Below are positions 44,900 to 53,968 of a DNA stretch of 64,000 bases, in pieces (positions within the stretch are counted from its first letter, which is position 1; each line of letters begins with the position of its first letter). The DNA is from SG8-41 sp963802355 (GTDB lineage Bacteria > Pseudomonadota > Gammaproteobacteria > Burkholderiales > SG8-41), in NCBI GenBank assembly GCA_963802355.1, contig CAWDIV010000036.1:310001-374000 (forward strand), read 5' to 3'. The notes beneath the pieces were generated by a model. That model was not told the DNA's origin, did no database searches, and worked only from the letters and a program-made list of their open reading frames with translations. Both the position numbers and the translations under genes were made by a program.

Positions 44900-45496
44900 C
44901 TAGAGCTGGTGAACGAACGCCGAGACGCCGCGCAGCAGCATCTCGGTGGCGATGGCGGTCAGGATGAGGCCCATGAGCCGTTCAAACGCGATCAGGCTGC
45001 GCTCGCCGACGAGCCGGCTCACGTGTCCCGCAACGGTGAGCAACGTCAGCGTCGCGAGCATCGCGACCGAAACCGCGCCGATCCACTCAGAGAGCCGCTG
45101 CGGCGCAGCCGATACCAGCAGCACGACAGTCGCAATGGCAGCCGGCCCGGCGATGGCGGGAGTCGCGAGTGGCACGATGAAGGGTTCGCCTTCGGGCATG
45201 TCGCCGAATACGCCCTCAGGACCCCGGAAGATCATGCGCAACGCGATCAGGAACAGGATCACGCCGCCGGCGATAGTGAGCGAGGGGTCGGAAATTCCAA
45301 ACAGATCGAGTATCGATTTCCCGAAGAATGCGAACACGATCAGTACCGCGAAGGCGATGAAACACTCGCGTACGATCACGCGCACGCGCCGCCGTGGCTC
45401 TACGTTGCGGAGCAGCGAAACGAACAACGGGATATTGCCGATCGGATCCATCACGAGAAGCAGAATGACGACTGCGGAAGTGAAGGTGGTGTCCAT
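44900..45496 (-). CDS. MarC-family integral membrane protein
   Basis: 198 residues, six helices, from ATG at 45494-45496 (MDTTFTSAVVILLLVMDPIGNIPLF). The family signature LLVMDPIGNIPLFVSLLRN and the second half FIVPLATPAIAGPAAIATVVLL are clear. The physiological substrate of MarC proteins is unknown and early links to antibiotic resistance were not upheld. The open frame extends 32 codons upstream but the extension is not family-like. Confidence 0.85.
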   Translation of the reverse strand: MDTTFTSAVVILLLVMDPIGNIPLFVSLLRNVEPRRRVRVIVRECFIAFAVLIVFAFFGKSILDLFGISDPSLTIAGGVILFLIALRMIFRGPEGVFGDMPEGEPFIVPLATPAIAGPAAIATVVLLVSAAPQRLSEWIGAVSVAMLATLTLLTVAGHVSRLVGERSLIAFERLMGLILTAIATEMLLRGVSAFVHQL

Positions 45497-45820
45497 GCCT
45501 GAAAGGCGTGATCCGTGAACTATCAGTAGGCACCCTCCAGAATAAACCAATGACGCAGGTTGGTTCGAATGGATCCCATGGCGGGTTACCACGCGGACGT
45601 TTTGCGAATCGAACCAATTACTTGGGTTGTTGACAATGGTTGTCCTCTGCTAGTATCGCGATACGCGTAGCAGTCCTGCGCTGCGGCGCGTCAGCGCGTG
45701 ATTAGCGCCACAGAAATAGCGGCAGTAGAAGCGAATCTCGGCCCACTGCATGCAAATCGTTATCATCAGCTGCGCGGAAATCCACTCATCCGCCGTCTTA
45801 CCATCTCGCAGGGAGGAAAA
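45497..45820. other. 324-bp spacer before the catabolic region
   Basis: Divergent spacer between marC and the first Bug receptor. It contains a candidate promoter/operator (45630-45664) and the strong Shine-Dalgarno GGGAGG at 45811-45816. No gene is seen. Confidence 0.6.
45630..45664 (+). promoter_or_regulatory. Candidate sigma-70 promoter with two palindromes
   Basis: TTGACA (45630-45635) and TAGTAT (45651-45656) are 15 bp apart, a short but usable spacing. The dyad GACAA-TGG-TTGTC (45632-45644) overlaps the -35. The perfect palindrome GTATCGCGATAC (45653-45664) overlaps the -10 and start region. Such placement is typical of repressor operators. It would control the receptor gene at 45821 and possibly the genes after it. 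Confidence 0.55.
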
Positions 45821-46807
45821 ATGAGAAGATTGATCGTATGTGGATTGGTCTTGATGTCATCGGCGACCTTGTGGGGCGCCGATCCCGTGCGGGGCGCCGA
45901 TCGAGCCGACACGTTTCCGAGCCGGCCGGTGCGCCTTCTGGTCCCGTTCGCGCCCGGCAGTCAGACAGACATCCTGGCGCGCTGGATCGGAGAGAAGCTG
46001 GTCGAAAAAGCGGGCCAACAGGTGGTGGTGGACAACCGACCGAGCGCCGGCGGCACGATCGCCTCGCAGTATGTGCTCGAAGCCAATCCCGACGGCCATA
46101 CGCTCATGATGGTGTCTACCGGGCATGCGGGCAACGCGACCATGTATTCGAAGCTGCCGTACGACACCGTTAAGGACTTTGCCGGCATCACGCGCGTGGC
46201 GAGCGTCCCCAATCTCTTGATAGTGGCGCCGTCGCTGGGCCCGAAGTCCGTCAAGGAGCTGATCGCGTTCGCAAAGTCCAAGCCGGGCCAGATCAACTTC
46301 AGCTCGGCGGGCATCGGCAGCGGCACGCAGATCAACGGCGAGATGTTCAAGGCTGCCGCCGGCATCGAGGCAACGCACGTCCCCTATAAGGGTGCGGTCG
46401 AGTCGCTCAACGACGCCATTACCGGCAGGGTCCAGTTCACCTTCTCCCCCGTGCTGGTCGCGGCCGGGCAGGTGAAGGCCGGCCGGGCGCTCGCGCTTGC
46501 CGTCAGCACGGCCGGTCGGTCGGCGATGTTCCCCGATCTGCCGACTGTTGGCGAGGCCGGGGTACCGGGATTCGAGTATGACCAGTGGTATGGCCTGCTC
46601 GCATCGGCGAAGACGCCACGCCCGGTCATCAATCTCGTCAACAAGGAAGTGGTGCGTATACTGAACCTGCCGGACATCAAGGAGCGCATGCTCACTCAGG
46701 GCGCGACGCCCACCCCCTCCAGCCCAGCAGAGTTCGACGCCTTCATCCGTTCCGAGGTCAAGCGCTTCGCGAAGGTGCTGATCGCGGCAGGTGCGAAGAT
46801 CAACTAG
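45821..46807 (+). CDS. Bug-family (TctC) solute-binding protein 1
   Basis: 328 residues with signal peptide (MRRLIVCGLVLMSSATLWGA). Periplasmic receptor of the tripartite tricarboxylate transporter class: PSRPVRLLVPFAPGSQTDILARWIGEKL, VVVDNRPSAGGTIAS, NPDGHTLMMVSTGHAGN, YDTVKDFAGITRVASVPNLLIVAP, HVPYKGAVESLNDAITGRVQF. Such proteins bind carboxylates or related small solutes. ATG at 45821 behind GGGAGG. No TctA/TctB membrane partners are in the window. First of four paralogues. Confidence 0.92.
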   Translation: MRRLIVCGLVLMSSATLWGADPVRGADRADTFPSRPVRLLVPFAPGSQTDILARWIGEKLVEKAGQQVVVDNRPSAGGTIASQYVLEANPDGHTLMMVSTGHAGNATMYSKLPYDTVKDFAGITRVASVPNLLIVAPSLGPKSVKELIAFAKSKPGQINFSSAGIGSGTQINGEMFKAAAGIEATHVPYKGAVESLNDAITGRVQFTFSPVLVAAGQVKAGRALALAVSTAGRSAMFPDLPTVGEAGVPGFEYDQWYGLLASAKTPRPVINLVNKEVVRILNLPDIKERMLTQGATPTPSSPAEFDAFIRSEVKRFAKVLIAAGAKIN

Positions 46808-46811
46808 GCGG

Positions 46812-46897
46812 CTATCAGCTGTCAGCTTCTAGCCGCCAGCTTGAAGCCAGGCAAGAATGCATAGCTGACGACATATAGGTGACAGCTAAGAGCTAAA
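46812..46897. repeat. Heptamer inverted-repeat array between Bug receptors 1 and 2
   Basis: The left arm (46812-46848) is CTATCAG CTGTCAG CTTCTAG CCGCCAG CTTGAAG. The right arm (46861-46897) is AGCTGAC/GTGACAGCTAAGAGCTA, the degenerate complement. It ends 7 bp before the second receptor ATG. Confidence 0.75.
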
Positions 46898-46904
46898 GAA
46901 CCCA

Positions 46905-47870
46905 ATGCGTAAAACGTGGTTCCTCTGTTTGTCGTTCATGTTTTCGGCGCCTGCTTGGAGCGCCGATACGGCGGGCTATCCAAGCCGGCCGGTGCGGCTC
47001 ATTTCCGGTTCACCCGGCAGCACCTCCGATATCTCCGCGCGCTTCGTGGCGCAGAAGCTCTCCGAGCGGTGGGGCCAGCAGGTGATCGTCGATAACCGGC
47101 CGGGCGCGGGCGGCATCATCGGCGCCGAGATCGGCGCCAAAGCGGCGCCGGACGGTTATACCCTCACCGTAGGTCATATCGGCACGCATGCGAGCGCGCA
47201 ATTCCTCTTCAAGAACCTGGGTTACGACCCGGTCAAGGATTTCGCGCCGATCTCGCAGATGACCAATTCCGGGATTGCGCTCGCGGTGAATGCTTCGGTG
47301 CCGGCAAAGGATTTGAAGCAATTCGTCGCGTTTGCGAAAGCGAAAGAAGGCGGCGTGAACTACGGCTCGGCCGGCGGCGGCACGAGCAGCCAGCTCTCCG
47401 GCGAGCTGTTCAATCAGATGACCGGGGCGAAGCTTGTGCACATACCCTACAAGGGAGCGGGCTTCGCCCTCACGGCGCTGGTCGCGGGAGAGACCCAGGC
47501 TGCGTTCCTGTCGACCACGACGATCAGCGGGCAGGTCAAGGCCGGTCGGCTGAGGCCCCTCGCGGTGCTGAGTGCCCAACGTTTCTCCGCGGCGCCGGAA
47601 ATTCCGAGTGCGGTAGAGGCCGGTTTCCCTGGTCTCGATTCGAGCGTGTGGTTCGGGTTGTTCGCGCCGGCCGGGACGCCGAGGGCCATCGTGATGAAGA
47701 TCAACCGGGAGGTCGTGTCGGCCCTGCAGGTCCCGGAAACGAAGGCGGCGCTGGCCGCCCAGGGCGCCGAAGCGGTTCCGACGACGCCCGAGGCATTCGA
47801 TGCGTTCGTGAAGAGCGAGATCGCCAAGTGGGGCAAGGTCATCAAGGCGGCCGGCATCAAGGCCGAGTGA
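46905..47870 (+). CDS. Bug-family (TctC) solute-binding protein 2
   Basis: 321 residues, signal peptide MRKTWFLCLSFMFSAPAWSA. Pattern: YPSRPVRLISGSPGSTSDISARFVAQKL, VIVDNRPGAGGIIGAEIGAKAAPDGYTL, YDPVKDFAPISQMTNSGIALAVN, HIPYKGAGFALTALVAGE. Tandem with receptor 1 but clearly diverged, so likely a different ligand. Followed 14 bp later by the LVIVD-repeat gene, suggesting co-transcription. Confidence 0.92.
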   Translation: MRKTWFLCLSFMFSAPAWSADTAGYPSRPVRLISGSPGSTSDISARFVAQKLSERWGQQVIVDNRPGAGGIIGAEIGAKAAPDGYTLTVGHIGTHASAQFLFKNLGYDPVKDFAPISQMTNSGIALAVNASVPAKDLKQFVAFAKAKEGGVNYGSAGGGTSSQLSGELFNQMTGAKLVHIPYKGAGFALTALVAGETQAAFLSTTTISGQVKAGRLRPLAVLSAQRFSAAPEIPSAVEAGFPGLDSSVWFGLFAPAGTPRAIVMKINREVVSALQVPETKAALAAQGAEAVPTTPEAFDAFVKSEIAKWGKVIKAAGIKAE

Positions 47871-47884
47871 TCGCGGGGGAAGAT

Positions 47885-49435
47885 ATGAAGATATCGGGCA
47901 ATCGTTTCACGCGGCGCGAGTTCATCAAGCTGGGGGCGGCGGCGGGAGGTGCGGCGGTGGCCGGCACGCAGTTTGCAACCACGGCAAATGCCAACCGCCA
48001 TCCGGAGCCGCGCCCTACCAGTCTTGGCTATCTCGACCGCAACATGTACCGCAAGAACACGGATGTGCTCGCCGTGTTCTCCCCCGGCCATCACCGCGGC
48101 AACAAGATGCAGATGATGGCGGTCGGTGACAAGCGCTACCTGTTCCAGGCGGGCGAGGTGATCGATGTCTCCGATCCGCTGAAGCCGGGTTCGGTCGCCC
48201 GCAATGCTTTTCTCGGTTCGGCGGTCCAGCTCGCCTACAACCGCAAGCTCGGCAAATGGATATTGATGACGGGCCGCGGATCGCGCGCAACGTTCTCCAC
48301 GCCGAAATGGCCGCGCGGCAAGTACGACAACCCCTTGTTGATCGAGGCGAATTTAAAGGAGCAGGGATTACGCGGCGTGCGCTTCTACGATGCCACGGAT
48401 CCCGCCAAGCTCGTTCTCCTTTCCGAGTGGGCATGCGATCAGGGCGATCCCAAGCGCCAGGTCCAGTCCGGCTCGGGAACTCACCGCAACTACTACGATG
48501 GCGGGCAGTACGCCTACCTGGATACCGCTCCCGACAACACCTACACCAATCTGGAAGCGCAGTTCCGCTACTACACCAACTGCATCCAGATCATCGACGC
48601 TTCTGACCCGGCCCATCCCAAGTTCGTCACCAACTGGTGGGTGCCGGGCCAGCGCCAGGGCGAGGAGGAAGAGTACAAGAAGATGCCCGAGTACGGCGAC
48701 AAGATATCTTTCAACAGCCTGCACGGCCCGATGTACGTGCCGAGGCGGGTCGAGGAGGGCGGCCGCTACGGCTACAGCGCGTACGGCTCGTATGGCATGT
48801 TCATACACGACTTGTCGGACATCAGGAAGCCGCGCCTCATCAGCGTCTTCAAACCGCCGCGCAAGGCGGGCTCGATTCCATTCCATACGGTCGACATCGT
48901 ACGCCTCGACCGCGGGTTCGTGATTGCCAATCCGGAAGTCCTCAATCCCGACTGCAACGAGCCTTTGCAGGATACCCATATCGTCGACGTGCGCGATCCC
49001 GCCCAGCCGCGGATCGTCTCGAAATTCCCCGTGCCGGTGCCGCCGTCCGATGCGCCGTACAAAGACTTCTGCGACAAGCGCGGACGCTTCGGGCCGCACA
49101 ACCCGCCGCACATGAAGGCGCCGGGCAAGGCGCATCCCGGCTTCACTGCCTATGCGTGGTTCAACGCGGGGCTGCAGATTTTCGACATCAGCAATCCCAG
49201 GGATCCGAAAAATACCGGCTACTTCATCCCCGGACAGGCGGGCACGCTCGATGATTACCTGAGCTATCCGCGCGACACGGACGCCGTATTCGTGGAGTGG
49301 GACAGGAAGCTGATGTGGGTGGGCACCGGCACCGGAATCTATCTCGTCACTTCACCGCTGCTCGGCAAACCGGTGCTGCAGCCGATGCGGGTCGCCGAGT
49401 GGTCAATCCCTGGGCTCAACGAAGGGCATCCTTGA
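47885..49435 (+). CDS. Tat-exported LVIVD-repeat protein
   Basis: 516 residues. The twin-arginine signal TRREFIKLGAAAGGAAVAG sends a folded protein to the periplasm. The body has beta-propeller-like repeats of the LVIVD type (VIDVSDPLKPGSVARNAF, RFYDATDPAKLVLLSEW, IQIIDASDPAHPKFVTNWW, HIVDVRDPAQPRIVSKF, LQIFDISNPRDPKNTGYF). Molecular function is unknown. Position between receptors and oxidoreductases suggests a role in the uptake or first conversion of the same substrate. ATG at 47885. Its stop abuts the next GTG start. Confidence 0.8.
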   Translation: MKISGNRFTRREFIKLGAAAGGAAVAGTQFATTANANRHPEPRPTSLGYLDRNMYRKNTDVLAVFSPGHHRGNKMQMMAVGDKRYLFQAGEVIDVSDPLKPGSVARNAFLGSAVQLAYNRKLGKWILMTGRGSRATFSTPKWPRGKYDNPLLIEANLKEQGLRGVRFYDATDPAKLVLLSEWACDQGDPKRQVQSGSGTHRNYYDGGQYAYLDTAPDNTYTNLEAQFRYYTNCIQIIDASDPAHPKFVTNWWVPGQRQGEEEEYKKMPEYGDKISFNSLHGPMYVPRRVEEGGRYGYSAYGSYGMFIHDLSDIRKPRLISVFKPPRKAGSIPFHTVDIVRLDRGFVIANPEVLNPDCNEPLQDTHIVDVRDPAQPRIVSKFPVPVPPSDAPYKDFCDKRGRFGPHNPPHMKAPGKAHPGFTAYAWFNAGLQIFDISNPRDPKNTGYFIPGQAGTLDDYLSYPRDTDAVFVEWDRKLMWVGTGTGIYLVTSPLLGKPVLQPMRVAEWSIPGLNEGHP

Positions 49436-50413
49436 GTGCTGGCCGCGTGGTACGAAAAGAATGGCGCTGCGCGCGACGTCTTGAAGCTGGGCGAGCAGCC
49501 CGAGCCGGTCCCCGGAAAGGGTGAAGTCCGGGTGCGCCTGCATGCGTCTGCGATCAATCCGTCCGACGTCAAGGCGCGCGCCGGGAACCGTCCGGTGATT
49601 CCCCCGCGCGTTATTCCCAACAGCGACGGGGCGGGCACCATAGACCAGGTAGGGCCGGGGGTGTCGAGGAAGCGCCTGTACGAGCGGGTGTGGACCTACA
49701 ACGGGCAGTGGCAGCGGCCGTCCGGCACTTCGGCGCAATTCATCGCGCTCCCGGCGGCGCAGGCGGTTTCGCTGCCGCGCAAAGTATCTTATGCGGCAGG
49801 CGCTTGCCTGGGAATCCCGGTGATGACGGCCCATCGCTGCCTGTTTGCCGATGGGCCGGTCAAGGGGATGACGGTGCTGGTGACGGGCGGCGCGGGCGTC
49901 GTCGGGCACTACGCGGTGCAGCTCGCGCGTTGGGCCGGCGCGTACGTGATTGCCACGGTAAGCTCGCCGGAGAAGGCGGCGCACGCCCGCAATGGCGGTG
50001 CTCATGTCACCATCGACTATCGCCGCGAGAACGTCGCGGCGCGCATCGATGAGCTGACGGAGGGCCGCGGCATCGATCGCGTGGTCGACGTCGAGCTCGG
50101 GGTCAATTTGCCGGCCTACGAAAAGGCGCTGCGGCCCGCGGCGGTTATCGCGACCTATGCCGCCGCCACGGCGCAAGACGCGGCGCTCCCCATGCGGCTG
50201 AGGCAGCGCAATATCACCGTGCGCATGGTGTTCGTCTATACGATGCCCGATGACGCGAAACGCCGCGCCATCGCGGACATCGGACGGTGGCTCGCCCGGG
50301 GCGCGCCGAAGTTCGCCATTGCGGCGCGCTTGCCTTTGAGTGAAATCGCGGCGGCGCACGAGCTGGTGGAATCGGGAAACAAGATCGGCCACGTGGTCCT
50401 CGACATACCTTGA
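49436..50413 (+). CDS. Quinone oxidoreductase-like (zinc-free MDR) protein
   Basis: 325 residues, GTG start adjoining the previous stop. Medium-chain dehydrogenase/reductase fold: GROES-like N half (EVRVRLHASAINPSDVKARAG, NSDGAGTIDQVG), then a Rossmann half with VLVTGGAGVVGHYAVQLARWAGAYVIATVSSPEKAA (NADPH binding) and HELVESGNKIGHVVLDIP at the end. The catalytic-zinc Cys is absent, as in QOR/crotonyl-type reductases. Likely reduces an alpha,beta-unsaturated carbonyl; substrate not deducible. Confidence 0.88.
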   Translation: MLAAWYEKNGAARDVLKLGEQPEPVPGKGEVRVRLHASAINPSDVKARAGNRPVIPPRVIPNSDGAGTIDQVGPGVSRKRLYERVWTYNGQWQRPSGTSAQFIALPAAQAVSLPRKVSYAAGACLGIPVMTAHRCLFADGPVKGMTVLVTGGAGVVGHYAVQLARWAGAYVIATVSSPEKAAHARNGGAHVTIDYRRENVAARIDELTEGRGIDRVVDVELGVNLPAYEKALRPAAVIATYAAATAQDAALPMRLRQRNITVRMVFVYTMPDDAKRRAIADIGRWLARGAPKFAIAARLPLSEIAAAHELVESGNKIGHVVLDIP

Positions 50414-50431
50414 TTCGAAGCGGAGAGAGTG

Positions 50432-51790
50432 ATGCCACGCAAGAAGCAAGCCGGGCCCCGTAACGTCAGGCGGGAGAGCATCGACCCGCGGCGCCCGCCT
50501 GAGGGCGGTCCGGACGCACTCTACGATCCGGCCAATCCCGGACATCGCTGGGACCGTCCGCTGCAGGCGCCCGGCCGCATGCAGGTGGATTTCGAGGAGC
50601 GCGTGGACTTCCGCCGGCTGCACGACTACCGCCTGGCGCGCACGCGCAACGCGCTTGCGAAGTCCGGCCTGGGCGCGCTGCTCGTCTTCGACCAGTACAA
50701 CATCCGCTACATCTCCAGCACGGTGATCGGCGAATGGGCGCGCGACAAGCTGACCCGCTGGTGCCTGCTGACCGGCAACGGCGAGCCGTGGGTGTGGGAC
50801 TTCGGCTCGGCCGCGCGCCACCACAAGCTCTACGCGCCGTGGCTGCCGCAGAACCACTGGCTCGCCGGCCTCGCCGGATTGCGCGGCGCGGTTTCGCCCC
50901 GCGTGGGCCTCTTCGAGGCAGACGGCGAAGGAGATCAAAGACATCCTTGCGCAGGAAGGCGTGGCCGAAGATGCCGCTCGGCATCGACGTCGTCGAGCCG
51001 CCGTTTCTCTTCGCGCTGCAGAAGCTCGGCATCGAGGTGCGCGACGGCCAGCAGGTGATGCTCGACGCGCGCGAGATCAAGAGCCACGACGAGATCACGC
51101 TGCTCAACATGGCGGCGGCGATGGGCGACGGCGTCTACCAGGATATCTTCGAGGCGCTGAAGCCCGGCGTCCGCGAGAACGAGATCGTCGCGATGGCGAC
51201 CAAGCGGCTCTACGAGATGGGCTCGGACTGCGTGGAAGCGATCAACGCGATCGCCGGCGAGCGCTGCAGCCCGCATCCGCACAACTTCACCGACCGCATG
51301 ATCCGCCCCGGCGACCAGGCCTACTTCGACATCATCCAGTCCTACATGGGCTACAAGACGTGCTACTACCGCACCTTCACCGTGGGGCGCGCGACGCAGG
51401 CGCAGCACGACGCGTACAAGAAAGCGCGCCAGTGGATGGACGACGCGATCGCGCATGCTGAAGCCCGGCGTGTCCACCGATGAGGTCGCGAAGGCGTTCC
51501 CCAAGAGCACCGAGATCGGCTTCGAGACCGAGATGTCGGCGTTCGGGCTCAACTTCTGCCACGGGCTGGGGCTGGGCCTGCACGAGCGGCCGCTCATCTC
51601 GCGCGTGAATTCGTTCAAGGATCCGTACGAGCTCAAGGCGGGCATGGTGTTCGCGGTGGAGACGTTCTGCCCGGCGAAGGACGGCGTCTCGGCGGCGCGC
51701 ATCGAGGAAGAAGTGGTGCTCACGCCGCAGGGCGCGAAGATCATCACGCTCTTCCCGGCGCAGGAGTTGCCGATCGCGAACAAATACTGA
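50432..51790 (+). CDS. M24-fold (creatinase / aminopeptidase P / DddP-like) protein 1, frame broken three times
   Basis: About 451 residues from ATG at 50432. N-terminal creatinase domain (YRLARTRNALAKSGLGALLVFDQYNIRYIS, VWDFGSAARHH) and C-terminal pita-bread domain (LDAREIKSHDEITLLNMAAAMGDGVYQDIFEALKPGV, INAIAGERCSPHPHNFTDR, GDQAYFDIIQSYMGYKTCYYRTFTVG, HGLGLGLHERPLI, MVFAVETFCP, RIEEEVVLT). Metal positions H, E, E near the end are visible. The DxG and following Asp are not canonical (FDII...YYRTF). Slips near 50919, 50965 and 51454 are each repaired by removing a C next to G, and together restore the start/stop phase. Confidence 0.8.
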
Positions 51791-51913
51791 CCGAAGGCGT
51801 CAACGGATGAAGGCAGTGAATCGGAGTGAATGGCGCGAACGACGTTGAACTGCGCCGACCTTGTCTTGACTCGTTGATTCGTTCCGGCGGTCATCGGTTG
51901 ACATCGCTTTATC

Positions 51914-52953
51914 TTGAGGGTTGACTGGATACATCAGTCAAACGCAAGAAAGCCGCCGCGGCGCGAGATCGACATCGGGCGCGAGACGCAGCTCGAGCTC
52001 TATCGCCTGCAGCTCGAGCTGCGCTACTGCGAGAAGCGCGCGTACGATCTCTTCCTGCAGAACCTGATCAAGGGCACGAGCCATCTCTCGCTCGGCCAGG
52101 AGGCGATCGCGGCGGCGTTCGGCGTCGCGATGCGGCCCGACGACTGGACCTTCTGCACCTACCGCGGCCACGCGCACACGCTCGCGCGCGGCGCCTCGAT
52201 GGCGGGCGTGCTGGGCGAGCTGATGGGACGCGAGTGCGGCCTGCTCGGCGGCAAGGGCGGCTCCATGCACCTGACCGACGTGAGCAAGGGCGCGATGGGC
52301 TCCTACGCGATCATCGGCGCGCATCTGCCGGTCGCTGCGGGCGCGGCGTGGTCGGCGCAGTATCGCGGCACCGAACAGGTCGCGGTGTGCTTTTTCGGAG
52401 ACGGCACCACCAACATCGGCGCGTTTCACGAGGCGCTCAACTTTGCCGCGGTGTGGAAGCTGCCGGTGATCTTCGTGTGCGAGAACAACCTCTACATGGA
52501 GTACACCCCGATCGGCGCGGTGACGGCGGTCGAGCATCCGGCGGCCGACCGCGCGGGCGCCTATAGCCTCGAGAAGGTCGTCGTCGACGGCAACGATGCG
52601 GACGAGGTCTATCGCACGGCGGTGCAAGTACATGCAGCGCGCCCGCAAGGGCGGCGGCCCCGCGCTGATCGAAGCCATGACCTATCGCCACAGCGGGCAC
52701 TCGCGCGCCGACCCGGCCAAGTACCGGCCCGAGGGCGAGCTCGAGGCGTGGCTCAAGCGCGATCCGATCGTCATCTATCGCGACCGGCTGCTGCGAGCTC
52801 GGCTTTGCCGACGCGACGCTGAAGGACATGGAAGCCGAGGCGATGCGCAAGGTGGACGAGGCGACGGCGACCGCCAAGGCGTCGCCGCCGCCGTCGGTCG
52901 ACGACATCGAAAAGAACGTATGGGCGGACGGAGGCGCGGCATGGCGGAACTGA
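51914..52953 (+). CDS. 2-oxoacid dehydrogenase E1 alpha subunit (pyruvate/acetoin type), frame broken twice
   Basis: Thiamine-diphosphate half of the E1 decarboxylase. About 345 residues. Visible: LQLELRYCEKRAYDLFLQNLIKG, SLGQEAIAAAFGVAM, TYRGHAHTLARG, GGKGGSMHL, and the TPP motif GDGTTNIGAFHEALNFAAVWKLPVIFVCENN. Slips at about 52625 and 52794 are repaired by deleting one C after TG (TAVKYMQRARKGGGP, RLLELGFADATL). The stop at 52951 overlaps the E1 beta start by 13 bp. The start codon is uncertain: TTG at 51914 is the only upstream candidate and no ATG fits. Confidence 0.85.
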
Positions 52954-53924
52954 CCTATCGCGACGCGGTCGCCGCGGGCATCGCGCAGGAAATGGCGCGC
53001 GACGAGCGCGTCGTGTTTCTGGGCGAGGACGTCGCGGCGGCGGGCGGCGTATTCAAGGCGACGGTGGGCTTGCTCGAGCGTTCGGGCCGAAGCGCGTGCG
53101 CGACTGTCCGATCTCGGAGCAGGCCATCATCGGCGCGGCGATGGGCGCCGCGATGACGGGACTGCGCCCGATCGCCGAGATCATGTTCTCCGATTTTCTC
53201 GCGGTGTGCTGGGACATCGTCGCGAACGAGATCGCCAAGACGCGCTACATGACGAACGGCCAGATCACGCTGCCGCTGGTGATCCGCACCGCCAACGGCG
53301 CGGGCTCGCGCTTCGGCGCGCAGCACTCGCAGGCGGTGGAGAACTGGGCGATGGCGGTGCCCGGGCTCAAGGTCGTCGCGCCCGCGTTTCCGGCGGACGT
53401 CAAAGGACTGCTTGCCGCTGCGGTGCGCGATCCCGACCCGGTGATTTTCTTCGAGCAGAAGTCGCTCTATTCCGATGAAGGGCGAAGTGCCGGACGGCGA
53501 GCACGTCGAAGCAGCTGGGCAAGGCGCAAGGTGCTGCGCGCACGGCAAGGACTGCACGATCGTCGCGCTCGCGGCGATGGTGCACGCGCTCGCTCGATGC
53601 GGCGGAGATGCTCGAGAAAGAGCATGGCATCTCGTGCACGGTCGTGGACGTGCGCTCGCTGGTGCCGCTCGACACGCAGACGATACTCTCGGAAGTCGTG
53701 CGAAGACGGGGCGGCTCGTGACGGTGGAAGAGAACCCGCGGCTGTGCGGCTGGGGCGCGGAGATCGCTTCGATCGTCGCCGACGAGTGCTTCTGGGATCT
53801 CGACGGGCCGATCGTGCGCATCACGACGCCGCACATTCCGCTGCCCTCGGCGGACCAGCTCGAGGACGCGACCATTCCGTCGGTCGAGCGCATCGTGCGC
53901 GAGATTCGGGAGAAGATCGATTGA
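52941..53924 (+). CDS. 2-oxoacid dehydrogenase E1 beta subunit, frame broken repeatedly
   Basis: About 326 residues, ATG at 52941. Conserved parts: LTYRDAVAAGIAQEMARDERVVFLGEDVAAAGGVFKA, PISEQAIIGAAMGAAMTGLRPIAEIMF, QHSQAVENWAMAVPGLKVVAPAFPADVKGLL, VRSLVPLDTQTILSEVV and VTVEENPRLCGWGAEIAS. Frame changes lie near 53080, 53473, 53512, 53527, 53541, 53593 and 53702. Most need one C (or the G beside it) removed; those at 53080 and 53702 need a C added after CG (ERFGP, VRKTGRL). Net phase is restored, so start and stop agree. Confidence 0.83.
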
Positions 53925-53968
53925 AGCGCTCACGCGCAGAGTGACGCGGAGTACGCAGGAGCGAAATC

